This document shows, piece after piece, positions 1 through 6,223 of a stretch of 6,351 nucleotides of DNA (its first letter is position 1; each line of letters starts with the position of its first letter). Source of the DNA: Ktedonobacterales bacterium (lineage in GTDB: Bacteria; Chloroflexota; Ktedonobacteria; Ktedonobacterales; JACDGC01); assembly GCA_013815535.1 (NCBI GenBank), contig JACDGC010000241.1:1-6351 (forward strand), given 5' to 3'. Below the pieces are notes generated by a model that worked only from the letters and a program-made list of their open reading frames with translations, did not search any database and was not told where the DNA came from. Both the position numbers and the translations under genes were made by a program.

Positions 1-57
1 AAACGCTGGAGCAAATACGGTAAGGAGCGCGAGAAACGGTGCAGGAATGGTCTCCAT
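1..57 (-). CDS. N-terminus of a probable IS701-like DDE transposase (partial, runs off the window)
   Basis: Nineteen codons are visible, beginning METIPAPFLALLTVFAPAF, and the frame is open to the window edge. The start is well supported: an ATG at 57 is preceded on the minus strand by GGAGG with 7 bases between. The motif of a short acidic start followed by PAPFLALLTVFAP resembles, from memory, the N-terminus of IS701/IS4-type DDE transposases that are abundant in Chloroflexota and Planctomycetota. In those proteins a Trp- and Arg-rich stretch and the catalytic DDE residues follow. None of the catalytic part lies in this window, so the family call rests on a short N-terminal match only. It could instead be an unrelated protein with a hydrophobic N-terminus. 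Confidence 0.5.
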   Translation of the reverse strand, partial: METIPAPFLALLTVFAPAF

Positions 58-178
58 GAACATGCCTCCAGACGACGATGTGTCGTCTTTCAGCCTATCA
101 CTTCTGCGAAAAGTGCCAAAGTCGAGTCAAAAGTACGTCAGACCCAGCATGTCGTAAGTCGGTGTGATGGAGGATGCG
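58..178. mobile_element. Probable insertion-sequence end upstream of the transposase start
   Basis: This 121-bp gap separates the transposase start from the stop of the repeat lipoprotein. If the partial gene at 1-57 is an IS transposase, the IS terminal inverted repeat must lie here, probably in the distal half (about 100-160). The exact edge cannot be placed because the other IS end is not in the window. Visible structure: a 7-bp inverted repeat, AGACGAC (70-76) and GTCGTCT (82-88), with a 5-base loop and three T bases on the plus strand (88-90). This could be a weak hairpin inside the IS leader. There is also a small hairpin around 101-117 (CACTT/AAGTG). I see no convincing terminator for the lipoprotein gene that ends at 179. 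Confidence 0.3.
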
Positions 179-1174
179 TTAAAATGTGCTCAGATTCACA
201 ATCGAGCCATCCGGGTCGAGGCGTGCCACCCCTCCCTTCTGGGTGAAGTTGTTGAAATACACGAGACGATCCGCTGTAGCCGTAAACTGGGTGATCCGTT
301 GGACATTGCCAGGGGCATAGGATTTGAGGTTGGTGATCGTGCCATCAGCCTCGATGCGGAAGACGGTCCCAGCAAGGGTATCAGCGTTATAGGCGAAAAC
401 GCGGTCAGCCGTGGCGACGAAATTCGTGATATTTTGGACGTTGCCTGGCGCATAGGATTTGAGGTTGGTGATCGTGCCATCCGCTTCGATGTGGAAGACG
501 GTCCCTGAACGGGTGTCATGGTTGTAGCCAAAAACTGCCGTCCCCGTTGCAACGAAATGCGTGAGATCCTGCACATTGCCGGGGCTGTACGTTTTGCGAT
601 TGGTGATGGTCCCATCGGCCTCGAACGTGAACACCGTCCCAGAGTGCGTATCGCGGTGATAGGCGAACACGGAATTTCCCTGGGCAACAAAATGAGTGAT
701 CTCCTGCACGCTACCGGCGACATATGTTTTCAGCGTGATGAGCGCGCCATCTGGGCCAATTTGGGCCACGAAGCCGGAGCGCAGGTACAGATTGTAGAAA
801 AAGAAGGTGTCCTTGGTGGCGACAATATGCGTCCACAATCCGATGTGGTCGATCTCTTTGAGGAACAGGAGTTGGCCATTGGCATCAACACGCGCGGTAA
901 AAGCCCGCTGGACCGTTTCGCCCTGATACACTATGACCCGGTCATGGGTCGCGGCCATGATCGACACGCGCAAGCCAACGGGCACGATGGGTGGTGCGGG
1001 TGTTGCCCCTGTGGACGTTGTTCCCGTTGGTGGTGCTGTTGGTGTTGTTTCGCCAGCTATTGGTGTGGCTCCCGGTGCCGGCGTGGCTTCCGTTGAAGCA
1101 AGGCTCCCCGAAGTACAGGCCGCTAAGGCCAACATGAGAACGAATGGGATGACCCGCTGAAACAGGTTGTACAT
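179..1174 (-). CDS. Lipoprotein with six 45-residue repeats, probable beta-propeller
   Basis: A 331-residue exported lipoprotein of unknown binding partner. The start is clear: AAGGAG lies 6 bases before the ATG. Residues 1-19 form a lipoprotein signal peptide (Arg7, hydrophobic 8-19), with lipobox LAAC and the lipidated Cys at 20. Residues 21-66 are a Thr/Pro/Ala-rich linker typical of surface-tethered proteins. From about residue 71 to the end the protein consists of six units with an exact 45-residue period, starting near 71, 116, 161, 206, 251 and 296; the last is shorter (36 residues). Each unit follows a pattern like FVATADRVFAYN, then SGTVFRIEADGTI, then TNLKSYAPGNVQ. Short alternating hydrophobic strands and turns suggest a beta-propeller, possibly with six blades, resembling tachylectin- or WD-like folds in general form only; I cannot assign a family. 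There are no obvious catalytic residues, so a binding or structural role outside the membrane is likely. It follows the Ig-like lipoprotein gene by 196 bp on the same strand. Confidence 0.85.
   Translation of the reverse strand: MYNLFQRVIPFVLMLALAACTSGSLASTEATPAPGATPIAGETTPTAPPTGTTSTGATPAPPIVPVGLRVSIMAATHDRVIVYQGETVQRAFTARVDANGQLLFLKEIDHIGLWTHIVATKDTFFFYNLYLRSGFVAQIGPDGALITLKTYVAGSVQEITHFVAQGNSVFAYHRDTHSGTVFTFEADGTITNRKTYSPGNVQDLTHFVATGTAVFGYNHDTRSGTVFHIEADGTITNLKSYAPGNVQNITNFVATADRVFAYNADTLAGTVFRIEADGTITNLKSYAPGNVQRITQFTATADRLVYFNNFTQKGGVARLDPDGSIVNLSTF
182..964 (-). repeat. Six tandem 135-bp coding repeats inside the lipoprotein gene
   Basis: The 45-residue protein repeats are also visible as 135-bp DNA repeats. 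Units run at about 182-289 (short), 290-424, 425-559, 560-694, 695-829 and 830-964. The units at 290-424 and 425-559 are the closest pair: a 32-base block is identical (315-346 and 450-481), and the next 24 bases differ at only a few positions, ending in GGAAGACGGTCCC in both. The N-terminal units (695-964) are the most diverged. This gradient suggests that repeats were added or homogenised recently toward the C-terminal end. Confidence 0.85.
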
Positions 1175-1370
1175 GGTGATCTCCTTGAATTGCTCATCCG
1201 AACGGCGCGCGTAGATGGCATCAGCCAGAATGGTTGTTCCTCTATCGCGCGCAATGCTTTCCCCACGCGGTGCAGCAAAGCACCGTCATCGCCAAACGCT
1301 CTGTGGCGGCACGCGAGGGCATCGTGCTAGGTATCGCTCTGGGCCGTAGTTGACTATCTTCGCTCCCTTA

Positions 1371-1860
1371 CTAGTTACATGGGGGCGCCAGCGTGATCGT
1401 CACTTGGCTCGTCGCGTGCTGGCCACTATTGTCGCTGCCAGTGAGGGTGATCACCCGCGAGATGGGCGTGCCACAATTGCTCACTCGCGGGAGGTACAAA
1501 GTGACGGTGAGTGATTTGCCGGTGCCCAGCTCCCCCGTCATGGAATCTGACCAGCTATAGCTCGTCACCCCTGGCGAGCCGGTGCCTTTCAGGGTCAACT
1601 GCTGCCCAGCATTCGTGACATTCGTGAAGGTTTGGCCGTCAGTGGGGGCCGTGATCGAGACGATCGGCGGCTGCGGGTCAACGATGAGCGTGATCCGGTC
1701 ATTGCTCGTTTGTCGAGACGTGGGCGTCACCTGAGGGTGCGCTAGCGTGGATGTCCTTGCTCACGCTGGCAGGCGCGCTGGACTGCCTGCTGCATGCGGT
1801 GAGCATGCCAGACAGCACGACCGCGACCATGACTGGGATGATGCCCCGTGTGTTTCCCAT
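1371..1860 (-). pseudogene. Ig-like lipoprotein gene with a one-base frameshift
   Basis: Two minus-strand reading frames together make a coherent lipoprotein. The first starts at the ATG at 1860, behind AAGGGGG, and gives 53 residues with a signal peptide, hydrophobic residues 7-20 and a lipobox LTAC with Cys23. It ends at a TGA at 1699-1701. The second frame (no good start; only a GTG at 1730 without a ribosome site) runs to the stop at 1371. It encodes an Ig/PKD-like beta-sandwich domain with IVSITAPTDGQTF, YSWSD and LTVTLYLP strands, plus two Cys residues (SNCG and APPCN) that may form a disulfide. Removing one base in the GGG run at 1735-1737 would join them into a 162-residue protein. 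Either the gene is broken, or the base is a sequencing error. The intact protein would be a small surface lipoprotein with one Ig-like domain. It lies 184 bp downstream of the regulator gene on the same strand. Confidence 0.65.
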
Positions 1861-1877
1861 ACCTCTATCCCCCTTGT

Positions 1878-1927
1878 ATGCTGGTGATGGTGTTCAGTAT
1901 TGTAGCCGTGAACACCATCACCAGCAT
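1878..1927. repeat. Perfect 19-bp inverted repeat with 12-base loop, operator-like
   Basis: Left arm 1878-1896 reads ATGCTGGTGATGGTGTTCA and right arm 1909-1927 is its exact reverse complement, with loop 1897-1908. Neither strand has a T run after the stem, so it is not a classical intrinsic terminator for the regulator gene upstream. The loop, read on the minus strand, contains TACAAT, a good -10 box, and the lipoprotein ATG lies 18 bases beyond the inner arm. A symmetric site straddling a -10 is the geometry of a repressor operator. It could also act as an RNA hairpin in read-through transcripts. Confidence 0.8.
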
Positions 1928-1933
1928 CGTCAA
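1899..1933 (-). promoter_or_regulatory. Candidate promoter of the Ig-like lipoprotein gene
   Basis: On the minus strand TACAAT (1899-1904, five of six bases of the sigma-70 -10 consensus) lies in the loop of the inverted repeat. Transcription would start near 1891-1893, giving a leader of roughly 30 bases that contains the AAGGGGG ribosome site. The only good -35 match nearby is TTGACG (1928-1933), but the spacer is 23 bases, much longer than the usual 16-18. Such a promoter would need an activator or DNA distortion, or the -35 is not the one used. This is inference from consensus only. Confidence 0.4.
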
Positions 1934-2044
1934 AATTGGGGGTTTTTCTCCGACACCGCGCCACCGCAGAAGTGAGGAAACAGAGAGGGGGCAATAGCGC
2001 GACGCGCGGATAGCGCACCACCGGGAAGGATGCATGGGGCAAAT

Positions 2045-5023
2045 TTAGTGCACCTGGTGATCGATGGCATAGCGCGTGGCGGCACTGCGTGAGGTGACGC
2101 CAAGTTTGCGGTAGATCGAGCGGATGTGCGAATTCACGGTGACAAGACCGAGGACGAGGTGCTCAGCCATCTGGGCACTTGTCAATCCCTGGGCTAGTAA
2201 GCGCAACACATCCAATTCGCGCGCCGTCAGCCCCGCCGGAGGAGCGGCGGGTCGCAGTGGCGATGGAAACGTAGGGAGAAGGTCTTGGAGGGTCAGGTGG
2301 ATAAATGACAGGGCGCGACCTTCGGCGAATAGGCTGGTGAAGGCGGCGTTTCCCAGTTTGCGGCGTGCCGTCGCCAGCGCGCGCTCGTACGCAGCCTGTT
2401 CATGGGCCATGGGCGCGGTCGTGTGTGGCACTGCCCCTGGCAACGCCGCCATGCTGCGCGTCGGGGCGAGCGCGATGGGATCAGCAGTTTCGCGCAACGC
2501 TGCGGCCATGCCCCAGAGCCGCACCGCCCCAGCGGCATGGCCCTGGGCGAGAGCGCGGTGCGCGCCACCATCCACCGCCCAATACAGGCATTGGCGATCA
2601 TGCTTGGCGTACCCGATAACCAGTAGCCGCTCCAAGAAGGCCGCCAGCGCCGCGTCATCGGCCTGTGCCACTGCCGCCTGCGTTAAAAGCCACAGCGACC
2701 ATGAGTTCTCTTGCCCCGCATAGGCCAGCCAGCGTGCGCGGCTCTCCTCACCATAGTGTCGTGCCAGGCCCGCCTCCTGTTGATAGAGAGCGACCCTTCC
2801 CAAGAAGTAGGCACTATTCCAAATACCGCGTTTGATGTCGAGGTCGTGAAAGATCTGGTAACTCGCTGCGAAACAGCCACGCGCTTGATGAAAATGCCCT
2901 TGCTCAAAGTGGAGCTGACCCAACAGATCCAGCACCCTGGCAGGACCAAGCGCATGGTGGATCTGGTGAAAGCGGGCCAGACTCTCATCGAGGTAGGCCT
3001 GGGCACGGGCGTACTCACCAATGGCCCGCGCGGCATTCCCCAGATCTAAGAGCGACCAGGCTATCCCTTCGGTAGCATTGGCTGCACGCCGCAAGGCCAA
3101 ACCTTCTTCGTAACAACGAAAGGCCTCACGCACCTCGTGCTGAATCAAGGCGACACTGCCTAGCAGATACAGCGCACGCGCACGCCCCCGTTGATCGCCC
3201 TGCGCTTGGCAATGCACATAAAGTTCTTGGGCGATGGTCTGCGTTCCAGTGATATCATTCGCGCTGTACGCCAGATGCCCGGCGCTAAAGAGTGCCTTGG
3301 CTTGGACGGTCGGCGATGCGGTCGCGCGTCCTTGCAAGGCGCGCTGCATGGTTTGTACCTCCACCGCACCAAATCCGTGCGGGAGCCAATACCGCTCTAA
3401 CGCGCCCCCCAGACGGAGGGCGGGTTCCATGCTGCCCCCCCGCTCACCCTGCTCCAGCAACCACTCCATCGCAGTCCGCAGGTTTGCTTCCTCGCGGTGC
3501 AGACGCACGAACCAGGTCTGATCGGGTTGCACGGCGGATAGGGCTGTATGGGCTTCCTCGGCCAGAGCGAGGTAATAGCGGGCATGCGCCCAACGGGCGG
3601 CATCCCCCGCGCCGCTGGCGGTCAGGCACTCCAGCGCGTATTCACGAATGGTTTCGAGCATGGCTAGCCGTGGCTCGCCCGCATCTTGCTGGGTGCAGTA
3701 CAACAGGCTTTTATCAATCAGCGCGGTGATTCCCGCCAAGGTTGGGAGGGTGGCGTCACCAGCCATTTCGCACAGGGCCTCCGCTGCGGCCATTTGGCAT
3801 CCCCCCGCAAAGACCGCTAAATGCTGCAAGAGGTGCTGTTCTGCGGGCGACAGCAGCACATAACTCCATTCGATGGTTCGCCGCAGGGATCGCTGGCGTT
3901 CAGGCAGATCGTGTGCGCCGTCGGTCAACATCGGCAAGCGTTGCGTCAAACGGTCGAGCAACGCTTGCGGCGCAAAGAGCTTGATTCGTGCGGCAGCTAA
4001 TTCAATCGCCAGCGGCACGCCATCCAGGCGGCGGCAGATCTCAGTGATGGCAGCGACGTTGTTCGCCGTCAACTGAAAATTGGGGGAGTGTGCTTGTGCC
4101 CGTTGCACGAAGAGCGCGACCGATGCAACACGCGCGACCGTCTCGACGTTGGGCATCTGTCGACGATCCGGCAGCGCGAGCGGCGGGACGCTGAATTGCT
4201 GTTCCGCTTGCAGATGCAAAACCTCACGGCTGGTTACCAACAGTTTCACAGTTGGGCAGGCGGCGAGCAACTCCGCAAGCACTGGGGCCGCGTCGATCAC
4301 CTGCTCGAAATTATCGAGCAGCAGTAAGCACTGCTTCTCGCGGAGCGCGGTCTTCAACCGCTCAAGGGGAGGTTGCTTGCCTTGCATGCTCAGTCCTACG
4401 GTTTGCGCCACGGCTTCTGCCACCTGCGCTGGCTCGTGTACTGCGGCCAAGGCGACAAAGTAGACACCATCGACAAATTGTCCTTGGAGGTCGGCGGCCA
4501 CCTGGCACGCCAGGCGGGTTTTCCCGACACCAGCGGTGCCCACCATGCTCACGAGTTGGACATCTGGGCGTAAAACGAGTGCTGTTGCCGTAGCGAGTTC
4601 TTGGGTGCGACCTAGGAGGGCAGTGAGGGGGCGGGGCAGCGCATACGGTACGGTAACATCCGCCAATTCGGGGGAAGCGACGTGTTTGGGACCTTCCCAC
4701 ACGGTGGGAAGGGAAGCGGCGTCGCTGGCCAACAGCTCCATAATGGCTTGCAAGCGTGCCGCCGAGATTTCCGCCGCGAGGCCAAGATAGGCCGTGTGCA
4801 ATCGCCCCGCTAGGCGGCGATATGCGTACCAGTACCAGCCCCCCGCTCGCCGTTCTTTACGCGCGAGAAACGCGCCCGTCGGGGACTCGACGCGAAAAGC
4901 GTGGTGGCTCGCTAACCAGGCAAACCAATCAACCGACTCGACCAGAGTAGGTTTGCCGGGATAGGCTGTTTCTCGGTATTCATATAACCAACCATCGCGC
5001 ACCAAGGGAGTGCGGCGTGCCAT
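2045..5023 (-). CDS. Large LuxR-family regulator: N-terminal module, NB-ARC-type ATPase, TPR-like helices, C-terminal HTH
   Basis: A 992-residue cytoplasmic transcription regulator of the ATPase-LuxR (LAL/STAND-like) type. Residues 1-100 form a Trp/Tyr/Arg-rich module (VDWFAWLASH, FLARKERRAGGWYWYAYRR) that I associate with Chloroflexota regulators. Residues about 133-350 are the nucleotide-binding domain: LLGRTQEL, Walker A GTAGVGKT (162-169, Lys168), Walker B LLLLDN ending at Asp237, a sensor-like LLVTSRE (261-267) and the GVPLAIELAAAR motif (335-346). Residues about 380-470 resemble the winged-helix segment of STAND ATPases (RTIEWSYVLLSPAEQHLLQHLAVF). Residues about 480-870 are repeated helical hairpins of TPR type, e.g. 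ALYLLGSVALIQHEVREAFR, and probably sense a ligand or protein partner. Residues 931-992 are a LuxR helix-turn-helix (LTARELDVLRLLAQG, VTVNSHIRSIYRKLGV). All key motifs look intact. The start is supported by GGGAG before the ATG at 5023. Family knowledge suggests an ATP-dependent switch that oligomerises when the sensor is engaged; target genes are unknown, but the lipoproteins downstream are candidates. Confidence 0.92.
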   Translation of the reverse strand: MARRTPLVRDGWLYEYRETAYPGKPTLVESVDWFAWLASHHAFRVESPTGAFLARKERRAGGWYWYAYRRLAGRLHTAYLGLAAEISAARLQAIMELLASDAASLPTVWEGPKHVASPELADVTVPYALPRPLTALLGRTQELATATALVLRPDVQLVSMVGTAGVGKTRLACQVAADLQGQFVDGVYFVALAAVHEPAQVAEAVAQTVGLSMQGKQPPLERLKTALREKQCLLLLDNFEQVIDAAPVLAELLAACPTVKLLVTSREVLHLQAEQQFSVPPLALPDRRQMPNVETVARVASVALFVQRAQAHSPNFQLTANNVAAITEICRRLDGVPLAIELAAARIKLFAPQALLDRLTQRLPMLTDGAHDLPERQRSLRRTIEWSYVLLSPAEQHLLQHLAVFAGGCQMAAAEALCEMAGDATLPTLAGITALIDKSLLYCTQQDAGEPRLAMLETIREYALECLTASGAGDAARWAHARYYLALAEEAHTALSAVQPDQTWFVRLHREEANLRTAMEWLLEQGERGGSMEPALRLGGALERYWLPHGFGAVEVQTMQRALQGRATASPTVQAKALFSAGHLAYSANDITGTQTIAQELYVHCQAQGDQRGRARALYLLGSVALIQHEVREAFRCYEEGLALRRAANATEGIAWSLLDLGNAARAIGEYARAQAYLDESLARFHQIHHALGPARVLDLLGQLHFEQGHFHQARGCFAASYQIFHDLDIKRGIWNSAYFLGRVALYQQEAGLARHYGEESRARWLAYAGQENSWSLWLLTQAAVAQADDAALAAFLERLLVIGYAKHDRQCLYWAVDGGAHRALAQGHAAGAVRLWGMAAALRETADPIALAPTRSMAALPGAVPHTTAPMAHEQAAYERALATARRKLGNAAFTSLFAEGRALSFIHLTLQDLLPTFPSPLRPAAPPAGLTARELDVLRLLAQGLTSAQMAEHLVLGLVTVNSHIRSIYRKLGVTSRSAATRYAIDHQVH

Positions 5024-5073
5024 GCTCCACTCCCTTTTCCGATGGACGTACGAATTACACAGAAGTTACCCAC

Positions 5074-5103
5074 AGCATAGAGCCTGGCAGCGGAGCCTGT
5101 CAA
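5074..5103 (-). promoter_or_regulatory. Probable sigma-70-type promoter of the LuxR-family regulator
   Basis: On the minus strand a perfect TTGACA -35 (5098-5103) is followed after 18 bases by TATGCT (5074-5079, four of six). The start would fall near 5067, leaving a leader of about 44 bases before the ATG at 5023, with the GGGAG ribosome site inside it. Position and spacing fit the regulator gene well. The perfect palindrome at 5125-5166 lies 21 bases upstream of the -35, where an activator or autoregulator could bind. Confidence 0.6.
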
Positions 5104-5124
5104 GCATGAGGGGGAGACGTTGGT

Positions 5125-5166
5125 TTTAGGATGAAGTAGGCCATTGGCGGCCTACTTCATCCTAAA
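5125..5166. repeat. Perfect 18-bp inverted repeat with 6-base loop upstream of the regulator
   Basis: Left arm TTTAGGATGAAGTAGGCC (5125-5142) and right arm 5149-5166 are exact reverse complements, with loop ATTGGC. Neither strand has a U run downstream; the T-rich ends lie on the upstream side of each stem. It is therefore a poor intrinsic terminator for the DinB gene, which ends 186 bp away. It could be an operator, a palindromic REP-like or miniature mobile repeat, or a cruciform-forming element. Whether copies exist elsewhere in the genome would decide between these. Confidence 0.85.
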
Positions 5167-5192
5167 TTATAGCGGCGGAGTACGAGTTACAA
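5166..5192 (-). promoter_or_regulatory. Possible second, distal promoter of the regulator
   Basis: On the minus strand a perfect TATAAT (5166-5171) abuts the palindrome. An upstream TTGTAA (5187-5192, four of six) lies 15 bases away, a short spacer. A transcript from here would begin inside the palindrome arm. The perfect -10 makes it worth listing, but the weak -35 and short spacing keep confidence low. Confidence 0.3.
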
Positions 5193-5351
5193 TTCTAGGA
5201 TTTGCCCTTACTGAGTTGAGGGCAGGGAAGTGAAGATAGGCTACCAAGACAGCAAACCGAGCCAAAGAAGGGTACCTCGGCGTGCGGTCATCTTGTCTAT
5301 TCTTCTCACGCCTCTGGCTCCTCTACTCCATGACGCCCGTTTGCTCCACGC
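5193..5351. other. Intergenic stretch with no recognised feature
   Basis: This is the rest of the 328-bp gap between the DinB gene and the regulator. I see only a weak 6-bp stem (TGCCCT at 5203-5208, AGGGCA at 5219-5224) and no clear terminator for the DinB gene. A 16-codon minus-strand ORF (5241-5291) has no ribosome site and is not supported as a gene. Confidence 0.5.
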
Positions 5352-5897
5352 TTATTCGCTGGGATGATCCTGTTTAGCCTGAGAAACCCAATCGAGCGCG
5401 GCATCCATCGCCTCGTGATCGGTGGCGTTTTGTCCCAGGAACAAGCTCAATTGAGCCGCATGCTCTTGCGTATGACGCATCGTGTAGAGGAGCAGTTCCC
5501 AATAACTGATGGGGTTGCCTTTATCCCACGGGAATTCAAATGGTCGCCCTGCGGTCTCCTCTGACAACTCGACAATCGTTGTCTGGCACTTCTTTCGGAG
5601 ATACCACAGATACTGCTGTAACTCTGCTTTCGTGTACGGCCGTTTGGGATAAGTCCCTGGCTCGCGCTCATTGAATGGGGAGGGAGGAGTAAACCCCTCA
5701 ACTGAGCCGGTGAGAAAAAAGTCAAGCCAGTGCAGGGTGTGAAAGGTAAGATACCAGAATTCTGCGGACATTGCTGGCGTCGCATACCAGAGCCGCTGCT
5801 CCCAACTCGCGGATGGGCAAGCAAGGAGAGCATTTTCAAGCATATCAATTGCTGCGCCAAATTGTCGCCACAGTGCAGCCGACCATCGGTTATCCAT
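5352..5897 (-). CDS. DinB-fold metal-binding protein
   Basis: A 181-residue protein starting MDNRWSAALWRQFGAAIDML. The ATG at 5897 was chosen because CAGGAGA lies 4 bases before it; the same frame stays open upstream to 6167, but without a ribosome site or recognisable domain. The length and helical pattern fit the DinB/YfiT four-helix-bundle superfamily. These proteins bind a divalent metal through three His residues and often act as thiol-dependent transferases or stress proteins. Candidate ligands are His53 or His56 (TFHTLHWLDFF) and the pair His142 and His146 (TMRHTQEHAAQLSLFLGQ), matching the family's usual one-plus-HxxxH arrangement. It has no signal peptide, so it is probably cytoplasmic. 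It lies upstream of the regulator on the same strand but is separated by 328 bp with promoters, so it is probably a separate transcription unit. The substrate cannot be inferred. Confidence 0.85.
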   Translation of the reverse strand: MDNRWSAALWRQFGAAIDMLENALLACPSASWEQRLWYATPAMSAEFWYLTFHTLHWLDFFLTGSVEGFTPPSPFNEREPGTYPKRPYTKAELQQYLWYLRKKCQTTIVELSEETAGRPFEFPWDKGNPISYWELLLYTMRHTQEHAAQLSLFLGQNATDHEAMDAALDWVSQAKQDHPSE

Positions 5898-6132
5898 GTT
5901 GTCTCCTGTGGATCGTTGGTTCTCTCTGAACTCAGCACAGAGGTACTGTTGTTCGATGTCTTCATTCGTTGGTGCTTGCAGCACATGCGATGCGGGTATG
6001 GAGTTGGCTACATCACTCTCATCACAATTCATCCTCTTCATGGTGGACAGATTTCTCTGACTCTGTTCTCCTTTAGAAGGACTTTCGCTTAGGAGACATG
6101 AAAAGCGGAAATCGGCGGCGAACGCAGCTTTG
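5898..6132. other. Upstream region of the DinB gene, no gene assigned
   Basis: The DinB frame remains open across this stretch on the minus strand, with a possible internal Met at 6041, but the 90 extra residues look low in structure and have no ribosome site, so I treat it as leader DNA. Base composition is visibly less GC-rich than in the regulator gene. Small palindromes occur at 5972-5984 (GTGCTTGCAGCAC) and 6069-6081 (TCCTTTAGAAGGA). I did not find a convincing promoter for the DinB gene. Confidence 0.4.
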
Positions 6133-6180
6133 TGTACAACTATTGGTCGAAATTGGGTGGCCGTCAAATTGGCTGTCAGA
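6133..6180 (+). mobile_element. Candidate end of a Tn7-like/Tn5053-like transposon
   Basis: The sequence begins TGTACA (6133-6138) and continues with repeated motifs in one orientation: GGTCGAAATTGGG (6145-6157), CCGTCAAATTGGC (6161-6173) and CTGTCAGA. Elements using TnsB/TniA-type DDE transposases characteristically start with TGT and carry several transposase-binding repeats of about 15-20 bp just inside. The CAAATT..CTGTC core recalls, from memory, the ends of CRISPR-associated Tn7-like elements. The element would extend to the right, out of the window. No transposase gene or second end is visible, so this is a pattern-based suggestion. Confidence 0.3.
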
Positions 6181-6182
6181 TA

Positions 6183-6220
6183 GAAAATGCTCGTATCGGA
6201 TGACCTCTGATACGAGCATT
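6183..6220 (-). terminator. Hairpin with short T run downstream of the tRNA-like remnant
   Basis: Arms AATGCTCGTATC (6186-6197) and GATACGAGCATT (6209-6220) are exact reverse complements; a G-T and a G-C pair can extend the stem inward. Read on the minus strand the stem runs into GCATTTTCTA, so it can work as a modest intrinsic terminator right after the tRNA-like 3' end. The stem is only moderately GC-rich and the T run is short. Confidence 0.5.
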
Positions 6221-6223
6221 GAT

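Noticed and set aside
164..508. Plus-strand ORF of 114 codons with an internally repeated protein sequence
   Set aside because: It lies antisense to the repeat lipoprotein and its repeats are just the 135-bp DNA repeats read on the other strand; no ribosome site.
1878..1927. Inverted repeat as intrinsic terminator of the regulator gene
   Set aside because: No T run follows the stem on the minus strand; the downstream bases are AAGGGGG, a ribosome site.
1761..2042. Minus-strand frame with a His-rich EHHHQH stretch, resembling a metal-binding peptide
   Set aside because: The His codons come from the palindrome at 1878-1927, and the frame conflicts with the better-supported lipoprotein start at 1860.
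2124..4950. Many plus-strand ORFs opposite the regulator gene
   Set aside because: They are antisense shadows caused by high GC at codon third positions; none has a recognisable domain.
5241..5291. Short minus-strand ORF encoding MTARRGTLLWLGLLSW, like a truncated signal peptide
   Set aside because: Only 16 codons, with no ribosome site and no continuing coding signal.
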